This document shows positions 20,759 to 30,269 of a stretch of DNA of 64,000 bases, piece by piece. The stretch's first letter is position 1. Each line of letters begins with the position of its first letter. The DNA comes from Thalassotalea piscium. Its GTDB lineage: Bacteria > Pseudomonadota > Gammaproteobacteria > Enterobacterales > Alteromonadaceae. Location of the stretch: the NCBI RefSeq assembly GCF_030295935.1, contig NZ_AP027362.1, positions 2,356,001-2,420,000 on the forward strand, read 5' to 3'. Position numbers and translations under genes: made by a program. Below the pieces are notes generated by a model, which searched no databases, was not told the DNA's origin, and saw nothing but the letters and a program-made list of their open reading frames with translations.

Positions 20759-22306
20759 ATGACAGACGATACATGCATTGAAGATATAGGCCATAAACTT
20801 AACCTAAGACACTTAACTCTCGCTGACTATGAAGATGTTAAGAAATTAATGGACGCAGTTTACCCAGGGCTTGGTGGGGCTTGGCCTAAAAATAAATTCA
20901 GAGCTCAACTTAAGGTCTTTCCTGACGGGCAAATTTGTATTGAAGACCATGGCGTAGTGGTAGCTGCAGCCTTTAGTGTAATAGTTGATTACGATAAATT
21001 TGGTGACCAACACACTTATGATGAAATTACGGGTGATGCATATTTAACTACTCACGACCCATTGGGTGACGTACTTTATGGTGTAGATGTATTCGTATCT
21101 CCAGATTATCGTGCTATGCGCTTAGGGCGTAGGCTTTATGAAGCACGAAAAGAAATTTGTCAAAACCTTAATTTAAAATCTATCGTTGCTGGTGGACGGA
21201 TCCCTAAATATAAAGATCACGCAAAAGAGTTAACCCCACAAGCGTATATAGAAAAAGTTAAACGTAAAGAGCTTTACGATCCAATTCTAACTTTTCAACT
21301 CTCAAATGAATTTGAAGTAAGGCGAGTGTTAAAAAATTACTTGCCTGAAGATCAAGAGTCACATGGTTATGCAACATTATTAGAGTGGAATAATTTATAT
21401 TACGATCCTGAAAAGTCACCACTTATCGGGGCAACCAAAACATCCGCAAGGATCGGCTGTGTTCAGTGGCAAATGCGAGCATTTTCTTCGGTAGAAGAAC
21501 TGTCGCAACAAATAGAGTTTTTTATTGATGCGCTTTCAGATTACCAATGCGACGTAGCACTTTTTCCTGAGTTTTTTAATGCGCCTTTAATGGGTATCGA
21601 AAATCATGCTACCTCTATTGCCGCAGTAAAAGCATTATCAGAATACAGTGTTGAAATTGTTGAAGTTATTTCAAAGATGGCTGTAACTTATAACATTAAT
21701 GTTATTGCAGGCTCCATTCCGGTTATTGAAAATGATGAGCTTTTTAATGTCTCATATTTGTGTCGACGAGACGGAACAATAGACTCACAATATAAACTCC
21801 ATGTAACGCCACATGAAAAACGTGCTTGGATAATGCAAGGCGGTGATAAATTAAAAGTTTTTGATACTGACTTTGGACGTATTGGCATATTAATTTGCTA
21901 CGACGTCGAATTCCCAGAGCTTGGACGTTTATTATCAGAGCAAGGCGTACAAATATTATTTGTGCCCTTTTGGACTGATACCAAAAATGGTTATCTCAGA
22001 GTTCGATGTTGCGCACAAGCACGCGCAATTGAAAATGAATGTTATGTTGCTATTGCTGGTAGTGTGGGCAATTTACCAAAAGTGGATGGTGCTGATATTC
22101 AATACGCGCAATCAGCAGTGTTTTCACCGTCAGACTTTGCCTTTCCTCATGATGCAATTATGGCTGAAACAACACCCAATACCGAGATGACATTGGTGGT
22201 TGACCTTGACTTAGATAAATTAAACAAATTACAAAATGAAGGCTCAGTTAGAAATTATTTAGACCGTAGACGTGATCTGTATAAAGTTTCCTGGATAGAA
22301 GACTAA
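20759..22306 (+). CDS. GNAT acetyltransferase / carbon-nitrogen hydrolase fusion
   Basis: The 515-aa protein joins an N-terminal GNAT domain (about 14-190; VFVSPDYRAMRLGRRLYEAR is the acetyl-CoA loop) to a C-terminal nitrilase-family domain (about 225-515). The nitrilase triad is visible: Glu in LFPEFFN, Lys in YKLHVTPHEKR and Cys in LICYDVEFPE. Fusions of this type are known in many marine and environmental bacteria, but the reaction is not established; amide hydrolysis combined with N-acylation is only suggested by the folds. The protein has no signal peptide. The gene is a single unit directly downstream of the MITE pair. ATAAGAGTGGAAT precedes the ATG. Confidence 0.9.
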   Translation: MTDDTCIEDIGHKLNLRHLTLADYEDVKKLMDAVYPGLGGAWPKNKFRAQLKVFPDGQICIEDHGVVVAAAFSVIVDYDKFGDQHTYDEITGDAYLTTHDPLGDVLYGVDVFVSPDYRAMRLGRRLYEARKEICQNLNLKSIVAGGRIPKYKDHAKELTPQAYIEKVKRKELYDPILTFQLSNEFEVRRVLKNYLPEDQESHGYATLLEWNNLYYDPEKSPLIGATKTSARIGCVQWQMRAFSSVEELSQQIEFFIDALSDYQCDVALFPEFFNAPLMGIENHATSIAAVKALSEYSVEIVEVISKMAVTYNINVIAGSIPVIENDELFNVSYLCRRDGTIDSQYKLHVTPHEKRAWIMQGGDKLKVFDTDFGRIGILICYDVEFPELGRLLSEQGVQILFVPFWTDTKNGYLRVRCCAQARAIENECYVAIAGSVGNLPKVDGADIQYAQSAVFSPSDFAFPHDAIMAETTPNTEMTLVVDLDLDKLNKLQNEGSVRNYLDRRRDLYKVSWIED

Positions 22307-22329
22307 GTCATATTTAAACAAAATAGTTT

Positions 22330-22357
22330 AAAGCACTTGAATAAACCCAAGTGCTTT
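22330..22357 (+). terminator. Hairpin after the GNAT-nitrilase gene
   Basis: Perfect 10-bp stem AAAGCACTTG with CAAGTGCTTT, 8-nt loop, 24 bases after the stop codon and between convergent genes. The U-tract is short. Confidence 0.55.
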
Positions 22358-22379
22358 GAACCGATAGGTGTAGTGCTTT

Positions 22380-24896
22380 TTACTTACCTTCCAACACCGC
22401 CTCGTAAACTAAAGAAATAATACTGCCATACTTTCCTGTTTCAAATGTTTTACCTTTAAAGTAATAGTTTTCTTCATTCTCTTCATCATTTTCAATCAGG
22501 GAATGTCTAGCGTTAGTTAATAATACAATGCCTAAGTCATGCTCTGGATCGATAACGGTAACTGTACCAGTCCAACCCGTATGCCCATAGGCTGAAGGAC
22601 TTGCATAAGGCCCAAAGTGCCACTTTAATGCGCCGTTATTGTTTCTACGCCAACCTAAACCATAACTACCATTCGTATCTGCAGGTTTTATAAATTGGTC
22701 GATAACACTTTCGTTAAAAATTTTAGTGCCTGCATAGCCGCCTCTGTTAAGTAATGTTTGTATTAATATTCCGATATCAGAAGTAGTGGAAAATAGTCCA
22801 GCATGCCCTGCTACTCCTTCGAAAGAGTGATAAGCTTTTTCATCGTGCACTTCACCTTGCAACACATAACGACGAACATTATCAAATTCAACTCGGCCAC
22901 CGCGTGTCGTACCATGTATTTCTGTAGCGGCAATTTCTGATTTAACCTTTCCTTTGATTAAAGGGTTAAATAGCGTGTCTTTTAAACCCAAGGGTTGATA
23001 AATATCATATTCACTGTATTGATCTAATCCTTTGCCAGTAATACGCTCTATCAACATGCCAAGTAGCATAAAGTCGGTATCACTATAGATATGTTTAGTA
23101 TTTCTGCCCATTGAAAACGGTACTTTGTTTAAAATAAGTTGTTTGGATCTCGCACTGTTTTGCGAGTAATACTTTTTACCTAACTTGTTGTTACTATCAA
23201 AAAAACGAATTTGGGGAGCGTATCCAGCACTGTGGGTTAATAAATCTTTAACTAATCGCGTGTCTCTACCAGCGCCAGTATAATCTGGTAAATAATATGA
23301 AATCGGCTTATTAGTATCTAACCGCCCTTCACTTACTAACTTCATTAATGCAAAATTAGTTGCAAACATTTTCGTATTTGATGCGATATCAAAAATGGTA
23401 TTGGTAGTCATTGGTACAGGAGAGGCTAATAAATGGCCGCCATCCTCATATTTTTTCGCAAAGCCATACGCGCTATGTTTAATTACCTTACCGTTTTTTA
23501 TCACCATTAATACTGCACCGGGAAATCCCTGCTCAATATCAGACTGTATTTGCTCATCAACCTTCTTAAAACGTGTACTATTTTTATTAGTTGCTAGTGT
23601 AAGTTCTGGAAATGGAATAATAATATTGAGTGACGCCCCTTCGGGTAAAATATTATCTACCCTTAAAGTATTAACACCATTTTTGGTTCGACGCTTCAAG
23701 CTATATTGATAGCGCTGTCCATGCTCCATCTTCGTGTTAATATTCAGTTTTTCACCGTTTACATAAATATCTGCAGAGAGTGCATCGTTATTATCAATAA
23801 TAATTTCACCACCGCCACGATAACTTTTAAAAGTCGCTCTATCGTTAACTAATGCTCTAGTGCTTCGTTCTACTTCCGGAAAGCGTTGATCTATTTGCCC
23901 TCGTTTCGGCTTGAATAAGCTAATAGACTCAACAACCTTTTCATCTTCATACCGACTTAATAATCGTTCGATCTTTTCAGGAAAGTACTTTTCTAACAAT
24001 GCAAAAATAGTAGCAACTGTTTTTGAATCTGGCTTGCCCGTAACTTTCCATGGAATAAAGTGCATTTGAAAGGCAGAAAGAGTATCAAGTGTTTGACTGT
24101 CTAATTCACCGGTTTCAATTATGCCATAGCCATAACTGTTTAATGCCTTTTGAACAAGCCCTATATTAGGAGCGGTAGCATTAAACAATTGCCAATATTT
24201 ATCGACGGTTTCTGTTTCATACCAAGCGCCAATACCTGCTTGGTACAGTTGCTGCCATGGGAATCGTGGACCTGGATCATTTTTACGTGTGGGCGTAATG
24301 TCAGAATGACCAATCACCTGCGTAGGGGTTATATCTGGGTTACGTTTAAGAATGTCTTTTGACAACTGAATAATTAATTCAACTTGCTTGGGGTCAAAAT
24401 CAGGGAAGACACACAGTTTATTATCATCATTTTCTTGTTGATAATTTAGTACCCTTTCGCCTTCAATTTTTTCTAGTTTTCGACATTCAGGGACGTTAAC
24501 TATTTCTATACCGATAGACTGATCATTTAAATCAATACGTCCTTGCCAATAACTGCTACCTGCATGCCAAGCGCGTTTTGATTCTGGCACCAATTGATAA
24601 ATAGATAACTCACTTTCTTTATAGCTGTCATCATTTGATTCTGGAATAAGGTAATGTGAGCTAACTCCTCCTTGATCCACTAATGCAGTTACTGATTGTT
24701 GATAATCAATAGCCGTATAGTGCATTACTAAAAATTTAACACGCTCACTATAATTATTTGACGGTAGCGACTTTATCGGTAACGAACTACAACTACTTAT
24801 CAACAAAACTATAATAAGTAAGTGCCCTAAAAAGTATTTATTATTTTTAGCCTCAAAAAAAGAGAATTTACTCTTCATAGTGTATTGCTCATTCAT
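22380..24896 (-). CDS. AmiD-like amidase fused to a PBP4B-like serine hydrolase, lipoprotein
   Basis: The 838-aa product starts with a lipoprotein signal (LLISSC, Cys36). An Amidase_2 domain follows (about 50-225) with zinc ligands in FLVMHYTA and GHSDITPTRKNDPGP, as in AmiD, which cuts between MurNAc and L-Ala. A PG_binding_1 domain (about 240-310) comes next, then a beta-rich linker (about 345-450), then a class C beta-lactamase-like domain (about 460-838) with SxxK in IASNTKMF, YSD in the second motif and GHTGWTG in the third. E. coli encodes the two halves separately as AmiD and YfeW (PBP4B), the latter beside the murQP genes. The gene follows the TonB receptor on the same strand. I infer a periplasmic or outer-membrane muropeptide-trimming enzyme. 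Confidence 0.88.
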   Translation of the reverse strand: MNEQYTMKSKFSFFEAKNNKYFLGHLLIIVLLISSCSSLPIKSLPSNNYSERVKFLVMHYTAIDYQQSVTALVDQGGVSSHYLIPESNDDSYKESELSIYQLVPESKRAWHAGSSYWQGRIDLNDQSIGIEIVNVPECRKLEKIEGERVLNYQQENDDNKLCVFPDFDPKQVELIIQLSKDILKRNPDITPTQVIGHSDITPTRKNDPGPRFPWQQLYQAGIGAWYETETVDKYWQLFNATAPNIGLVQKALNSYGYGIIETGELDSQTLDTLSAFQMHFIPWKVTGKPDSKTVATIFALLEKYFPEKIERLLSRYEDEKVVESISLFKPKRGQIDQRFPEVERSTRALVNDRATFKSYRGGGEIIIDNNDALSADIYVNGEKLNINTKMEHGQRYQYSLKRRTKNGVNTLRVDNILPEGASLNIIIPFPELTLATNKNSTRFKKVDEQIQSDIEQGFPGAVLMVIKNGKVIKHSAYGFAKKYEDGGHLLASPVPMTTNTIFDIASNTKMFATNFALMKLVSEGRLDTNKPISYYLPDYTGAGRDTRLVKDLLTHSAGYAPQIRFFDSNNKLGKKYYSQNSARSKQLILNKVPFSMGRNTKHIYSDTDFMLLGMLIERITGKGLDQYSEYDIYQPLGLKDTLFNPLIKGKVKSEIAATEIHGTTRGGRVEFDNVRRYVLQGEVHDEKAYHSFEGVAGHAGLFSTTSDIGILIQTLLNRGGYAGTKIFNESVIDQFIKPADTNGSYGLGWRRNNNGALKWHFGPYASPSAYGHTGWTGTVTVIDPEHDLGIVLLTNARHSLIENDEENEENYYFKGKTFETGKYGSIISLVYEAVLEGK

Positions 24897-24920
24897 GTTT
24901 TATAATTTATATATTAAAAA

Positions 24921-24946
24921 AAATCCCCATGCAATGACGGGGATTT
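24921..24946 (-). terminator. Terminator of the TonB receptor gene
   Basis: AAATCCCC with GGGGATTT (10-nt loop); on the minus strand the stem is followed by a run of Ts. It lies between the receptor stop codon and the amidase-hydrolase start, so the latter is read either through it or from its own promoter. Confidence 0.8.
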
Positions 24947-24983
24947 AATTATTAACGTTTACGTTTAACTACACTAAACTCAA

Positions 24984-27917
24984 TTAAAAGCCTACTTTAA
25001 CTGATAATTGTAATCTACGCGGATTAATTAAATTACGCGCTTCACCAAACGTTGTGTTTGATGCATACGGGTCGTAGTTATACCCTGTTTGGTTATCAAA
25101 AACGTTAAACAATTCAGCAGAAAATTCAACTACATAGTTATCATAAACGGTAAAGTTTTGATTATAAGTTAAATCCATTTGCCAATGGCTGCTTTCACGG
25201 CGGCTACCGGCATACTCAGCATAACGTATGGTTGAACTTGAATAACCATATTCAGAGCCATCCCATTTCTCCCACACATCACCAGATTGGTAAACAAGGT
25301 AAGCCCCAACGTTAGCTTCCCAATCTGTTGTATAATAACCATAGGCTTTAAATACGTGCGGTTTATCACCATTTAACTTACCGTATTTACCATCCCAAAC
25401 TTGACGTCCTTTACCGTCACCAAGGTTTGATGAACCGATAAATAGGTTGGCATCACTTGAACCACCAGTAATATCTTGGTCGTAGTTACCATAGTAATGG
25501 CTCCATACATACGACACATTAAGGTAAGTACGATCACCTTGGTATTCCGCTTCTAAACTAACTTCCCAATACTTGGTAAAGGCATCATCTAATTCAGCAA
25601 TTACGTATGATGAACCACCTACTTCATCACGCATTGCACCTAAATTTGGAATGTACTCGCCTTTAGCTGCAATGTGATCAGGTACGCCACCAAATGGACT
25701 TTTATATTTTCCATCAAGACGTGATGTGTTAGGTGTATCTTCCCAGAAGTGATCACCTTTACGATGACGTACATGTCCACGAAATAATAAATCGCTAGAC
25801 ACAGCTTTAGTCGCACCAATGGTAAATTCATCTATACTTCTTGGTGTCATCCCTTCTTGGAAAAACTTACCTGAAGAACCATCTCTTGGCTCAGATTCAA
25901 TAAAGTTACCATTTTCGTCAAAGTCAACATTTAGCGCTGAACGAGTATTTCTTGCCCAAGACGCAGCACGAGATAATGAAGACGCTTCAGGATTATAACG
26001 CGCATAGTTTGCAAATACAGAGGCATCGTCTTGGTAATTCCACGTTGCACCTAAACGCGGTTGAATCATGTCGCTAAAACCAATAGTGTGCATTTTATAT
26101 TTTTCGCCTGGCGCTAGCTCATAACCAGACACATTTGATGAGTTAGCTCTTAAACCTTGACCATATAAAACATCTTTACTTACTAACACACCTAACTCGA
26201 ATACAAAGTCTTGGTATTCAATTGAATCGTTAATCTCAATATTATAGCTTTCATTCGAAGATTCAATAACCGGTACAGTAGAGCCTGAGGCATCTTGTAA
26301 GCTCATTTGTTGGGTAATAGCACGATAATAAATTGGCGTACCATCAGTAGCAGTTTCTTGACCGCCAAAGTAACTAATGCTACCCCAGCCATTTGAAAAA
26401 CGGCTAATTTCTTCAGTACCTTCAGCCCATTTAAAACCAACATGGATGTTATGGTAAGTTGAACCCCATTCTAATTCATGCTGTAAAGATAGCTCTAAAC
26501 TGTCTCGATAAAAATTTTGTTCGTTAATAGTAGAGCCAGCACCAATTGAACCACCGCCTGCTTTCAAACCTGCATCATCAACATAACCATATTGGTCGAT
26601 TAATAATTGGGCTTGAGCATTGTCAAAATCTGGGTTATCAAGTTGCAAATTAGGTACATTGAATAAACCTAGGTTGTCTAAATTGGTTAAATCTAAGTTG
26701 TCACCTAAAGTTGGGGTAACATCGCTGAGTAATCTATCCGGACCACCCGCTGTTTCAAGTTTAAATTGGCTATATTGAAAATTAAAGGTCGTCATATCAT
26801 TAATAATGTATGACCCTTCAAAGGTTATAATATCTTGATCTGCACTTGAACCTTCAGAAGTACTATCAGTATCAAATGCACCAATAGACTCACCGCTATT
26901 ATCTTTGTCTGAGGTACGATAACTAAAGTTTAATAGTAAATCGTCTGTAGGTGCATAGGTTAGCTTACCAAAATACTCTTTACGCACACTGCTATAGTCT
27001 TTTGTTTCGCCGTAAGCCGTTTCTTTGTTTACACGATCACTTTCTGGACGATAAAACGAACCATAAAAGAATAATTCATCTTCAATAATTGGCCCACTTA
27101 AGCTACCAATTAACCAAGACTTATTAAGTTCATACTTAGTGCCATCAGCATCGTCTTTGTCGGCAACAAAGCTTTTATCTTGAATTTTATACTCTAAAGA
27201 GCCATGAAATTCATTAGTACCTGATTTAGAAATAGTATCTATTGAAAAACCACCAGAGCGGTTAAAACCAATAGCTTTAGCACCACCACGGTCCATTGTT
27301 ACACTTTGCACATCATGGGTAGATGGCTCAGAGGCTAATGTACCAAACATAGGTAACGACACATCAACGCCGTCAAACCCGTATTTATTATCTCGACCAG
27401 AACCACCAGCCGATGGGCCTAACACTGAATTTTCAGAGTATTGTACACCAGGAATAAGTTTCATTAAGTCGCGGTAGTTAGTACCTGTTGGTACAGCATC
27501 TACAACTTCTGCACTTACCGAGTTTGTTAAAGAAGAGTTACCCTCTCTAAAAATTTTTGAACCAGTAACAGTAATAACTTCAACGTTCTTAGATGTCGGC
27601 TCAAGCAATAAGTTAACTCTTGTTGATTGATCTAAAAAAACCTCAACATCCATTTGACGGGTTGTACCATCACTAGAAACAAATGTCAGTTGGTACTTGC
27701 CTGGAATTAGCGCTTGAAGGTTATATGACCCGTCAGCATTAGTTACCACAGAGCGTGGTTTGGGCATGTTTTCACTTGTGGCGGTTACAGTAACACCGGC
27801 AACACTTATACCTGCATCTTCTGTTGTTACTTTACCTCTTATGCTACTGGAAGATTGTGCAAATGCTGAAGCACTAAGTCCCATAGCCAGAACAAGCGCT
27901 ATCTTTGTTAATTTCAT
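24984..27917 (-). CDS. TonB-dependent receptor with N-terminal carboxypeptidase-regulatory domain
   Basis: An energy-coupled outer-membrane importer of 977 residues. I place the start at the ATG complementary to 27915-27917 (MKLTKIALVL) because TTGGAGAAG lies at the right distance; an upstream TTG in frame is less likely. After a signal peptide (ASAFAQ) comes a Cna-B-like domain (about 30-110), a plug (about 120-240, with TVTGSKIFREG and IPGVQYSENS) and a 22-strand barrel ending RRLQLSVKVGF, with a C-terminal Phe as expected. This Oar-like class is common for large polymers or glycans. Its place beside murQ, namZ and amidase genes suggests peptidoglycan fragments as cargo. No experimental support is known to me. 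Confidence 0.92.
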   Translation of the reverse strand: MKLTKIALVLAMGLSASAFAQSSSSIRGKVTTEDAGISVAGVTVTATSENMPKPRSVVTNADGSYNLQALIPGKYQLTFVSSDGTTRQMDVEVFLDQSTRVNLLLEPTSKNVEVITVTGSKIFREGNSSLTNSVSAEVVDAVPTGTNYRDLMKLIPGVQYSENSVLGPSAGGSGRDNKYGFDGVDVSLPMFGTLASEPSTHDVQSVTMDRGGAKAIGFNRSGGFSIDTISKSGTNEFHGSLEYKIQDKSFVADKDDADGTKYELNKSWLIGSLSGPIIEDELFFYGSFYRPESDRVNKETAYGETKDYSSVRKEYFGKLTYAPTDDLLLNFSYRTSDKDNSGESIGAFDTDSTSEGSSADQDIITFEGSYIINDMTTFNFQYSQFKLETAGGPDRLLSDVTPTLGDNLDLTNLDNLGLFNVPNLQLDNPDFDNAQAQLLIDQYGYVDDAGLKAGGGSIGAGSTINEQNFYRDSLELSLQHELEWGSTYHNIHVGFKWAEGTEEISRFSNGWGSISYFGGQETATDGTPIYYRAITQQMSLQDASGSTVPVIESSNESYNIEINDSIEYQDFVFELGVLVSKDVLYGQGLRANSSNVSGYELAPGEKYKMHTIGFSDMIQPRLGATWNYQDDASVFANYARYNPEASSLSRAASWARNTRSALNVDFDENGNFIESEPRDGSSGKFFQEGMTPRSIDEFTIGATKAVSSDLLFRGHVRHRKGDHFWEDTPNTSRLDGKYKSPFGGVPDHIAAKGEYIPNLGAMRDEVGGSSYVIAELDDAFTKYWEVSLEAEYQGDRTYLNVSYVWSHYYGNYDQDITGGSSDANLFIGSSNLGDGKGRQVWDGKYGKLNGDKPHVFKAYGYYTTDWEANVGAYLVYQSGDVWEKWDGSEYGYSSSTIRYAEYAGSRRESSHWQMDLTYNQNFTVYDNYVVEFSAELFNVFDNQTGYNYDPYASNTTFGEARNLINPRRLQLSVKVGF

Positions 27918-28179
27918 GTTGAGCTTCTCCAAGTTATTATTATAAAAGAATAATCAATAAGATTAATAACACACCATAGTTATCCCTAACCCAATGTTTT
28001 GTTATAAACAATCATATTTGTTCAAATGTATAATTTTTATTCGTTGTTAGTAACTTACCACACTAGCAATTAAAGTAAATATTTTATTACAACTTTATTG
28101 AAAACAACAAATATATTATTACCAAGAAAACACGTTAGTTGTAGATAATAATCTCTAAAATATAGCCTAGTAGTTAATT

Positions 28180-28191
28180 ATTACTAGTAAT
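28180..28191. promoter_or_regulatory. Palindrome ahead of murR, possible operator
   Basis: ATTACTAGTAAT is a perfect 12-bp palindrome, overlapped by a TAGTA...TACTA inverted pair (28168-28186), about 55 bp upstream of the MurR-type regulator start. In the 327-bp divergent spacer with the TonB receptor gene it could serve both. RpiR-family operators vary, so this is only a candidate. Confidence 0.3.
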
Positions 28192-28244
28192 TAAGAATTA
28201 AATAATGATATAAACTTTAAAATAATTTATTACTGTGGGTCGAA

Positions 28245-29090
28245 ATGTCAGCACTTGTTAAAATAAAAGCGATGAAAAAATCGCTCTCTGTTAGTGAGTT
28301 AAAATTAGCCAATTTTGTGTTGAAATCTTCAAATGCAATACGGGAGCTATCATCTCAAGAATTAGCGAATGTCATTGGGATCAGCCAATCAAGTGTCGTT
28401 AAGTTTACACAAAAGCTCGGTTATAAAGGCTATCCAGCGTTTAAAATGGCAGTTATTGATGCGTTAAATAGCGATACGAATGATCCAAAATTACATGGTG
28501 AAATAACATTACACTCTAGTTTAACTCAAATGGCAGAAATTTTACTTAACAGTAAAATGGCTGTACTCACTGAAACAAAAATACTTAATGAACAAAAGTC
28601 TTTTGAAGACGCGCTAGCATTAATAACGTCTGCAAAGCGTATTTTAATATGTGGTTTAGGTGGCTCTGCACTTGTTGGTAAAGATTTTTCGTATAAATTA
28701 CAAAAGCTTGGTTTTTCAGCCTACGCTGAGCCAGACGGTCATGCACAATTGGCATTTGTTTCAACCTTTAAAAAAGGTGATTTAGTTTTTGCTATTAGTG
28801 AATCGGGGCAAACTAGAGAGGTGCGCTCTGTTACTGAACAAGCTAAAGCAAATAATAGCTCTGTTATCTCGCTAACTAAGTATGGTTCAACACCTGTTTC
28901 AGATAATGCTGACGTGAAGCTTTATTCAGTTGCAGAGCAAGAGTCGATTCGGTTATCGTCTATTTTAGCCAGAACATCACAAGAGTTTGTCATTGATATC
29001 TTGTTTATCGCGCTAACCCAGTCATCAAGCCAGGGTAGAAAGTTACTCGAGAAAAGTAATAATGTGGTTAAAGACTTCAGAGAAAGCTAA
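28245..29090 (+). CDS. MurR/RpiR-family regulator with SIS domain
   Basis: RpiR-type regulators sense phosphosugars; MurR of E. coli responds to MurNAc-6-phosphate. The 281-aa protein has an N-terminal HTH (about 1-75: SSQELANVIGISQSSVVKFTQKLGYKGYPAFK) and a SIS domain (about 120-260: ILICGLGGSALVGKDF, FAISESGQTREV). It lies in the middle of the muropeptide gene set, divergent from the TonB receptor gene and convergent with namZ, with only 13 bp to the latter's end. The most economical reading is that MurNAc-6-P made by the adjacent kinase is its inducer. Confidence 0.88.
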   Translation: MSALVKIKAMKKSLSVSELKLANFVLKSSNAIRELSSQELANVIGISQSSVVKFTQKLGYKGYPAFKMAVIDALNSDTNDPKLHGEITLHSSLTQMAEILLNSKMAVLTETKILNEQKSFEDALALITSAKRILICGLGGSALVGKDFSYKLQKLGFSAYAEPDGHAQLAFVSTFKKGDLVFAISESGQTREVRSVTEQAKANNSSVISLTKYGSTPVSDNADVKLYSVAEQESIRLSSILARTSQEFVIDILFIALTQSSSQGRKLLEKSNNVVKDFRES

Positions 29091-29103
29091 GGCGATAAGT
29101 CAA

Positions 29104-30267
29104 CTATTCATAAATTAAATATTCGGTACGCAATTGTTTAAAAGCGGCTAAGTCTTTTTGCCATGTCGCTTTTATTTGTTGTGAACTTTCACCTAATTCA
29201 ATGCTTTTACGAAGTTTATCGGTGCCCGCTAGCTTGTCCATAAACTTGGGATGTTTGAAAAACTCTTGGTTATTCTCTTTAAATAAATTATGCCACTGAA
29301 TCAATGGTCCAAGATCAAGTCCATGAATAGTAGACTTTCTTAAGTCTTGTCCTGTGAGCTGAACATCCATTAATTTAGGTCTTGAGGCGCTACCAGGTGT
29401 AGATACAGGCATAAACTTAAAGTCGCCAATTGCGTAATCATTATGCCCAATGACTTGAAAAGGGAATGGTGTACCTCTACCTATACTTACCACCGTAGGC
29501 TCAAAAAACGTTAAAGACGGGTAGAGTTGAATTGATTGGTCATTAGGTAAATTAGGGCTTGGCTTTATAGGTAAAGAATATTGACTATTACGTGTATAGT
29601 TTTTCACTGGCACTATCGTTAAATTGAGTGCGTTTTTACTTGATAGCCACCCCTGCCCTTTAATCATTTGTGCCAGTTCTCCTAAAGTCATCCCATGTAA
29701 AATAGGGATTGGATGCATGCCAACAAACGACTTAAATGACTCTTCTAATATCGGGCCATCAACATACTTAATATTTGGATTGGGACGGTCAAATACAATA
29801 AAATGTTTATTGTTGTCTGCTGCGGCCTCCATCATATAGTGCATTGAGCTTAGGTAAGTATAAAAACGTACACCAACATCTTGAATGTCAAAAACAATAA
29901 CATCAAGCGCTTGCATTAGTGCTTTAGCTGGTTTTTTGTTTTTCCCATAAATAGAAATAACCGGTAATTTAGTTTTGGTGTCAATATCACTTTTAACCGT
30001 CGCCCCTGCATCATGATCTCCACGAAAGCCATGCTCAGGTGCGAATATATAGCTAATATCAACCCCTTCCCCTAAGAGAAAGTCAACAAGGTGCTTTCCT
30101 TGTACTACAGAGGTTTGATTAACCACTAATCCTACTTTTTTACCCTTTAATAAGGGTAAATAACTTACTGGTTGTTCAGCACCAACGGTAATAGTCTGTG
30201 CATGGCTATTAACGCTAAATAACATTATGAAACAAAGACTAAAAAGAATATAAGTTAATGCTTTCAT
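29104..30267 (-). CDS. namZ: NamZ-type exo-beta-N-acetylmuramidase (DUF1343/YbbC)
   Basis: NamZ enzymes release MurNAc from the non-reducing end of peptidoglycan chains or MurNAc-GlcNAc. The 387-aa protein has a Sec signal (SVNSHA cut), so it acts in the periplasm or outside. Family motifs are visible: VGLVVNQTSV near the N-terminus, FAPEHGFRGDHDAG (about 80), SIYGKNKKPAKA, VFDIQDVGVRFYTYLS (about 125) and FDRPNPN. The length matches Bacillus NamZ. It starts 2 bp after murQ ends and is in the same operon as murQ, the kinase and the symporter, matching the namZ-murQ association known in Bacillus. Confidence 0.9.
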   Translation of the reverse strand: MKALTYILFSLCFIMLFSVNSHAQTITVGAEQPVSYLPLLKGKKVGLVVNQTSVVQGKHLVDFLLGEGVDISYIFAPEHGFRGDHDAGATVKSDIDTKTKLPVISIYGKNKKPAKALMQALDVIVFDIQDVGVRFYTYLSSMHYMMEAAADNNKHFIVFDRPNPNIKYVDGPILEESFKSFVGMHPIPILHGMTLGELAQMIKGQGWLSSKNALNLTIVPVKNYTRNSQYSLPIKPSPNLPNDQSIQLYPSLTFFEPTVVSIGRGTPFPFQVIGHNDYAIGDFKFMPVSTPGSASRPKLMDVQLTGQDLRKSTIHGLDLGPLIQWHNLFKENNQEFFKHPKFMDKLAGTDKLRKSIELGESSQQIKATWQKDLAAFKQLRTEYLIYE

Positions 30268-30269
30268 CG

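Noticed and set aside
27918-27932. Upstream TTG start for the TonB receptor
   Set aside because: The bases form the ribosome site (TTGGAGAAG) for the ATG at 27917, which gives a normal signal peptide.
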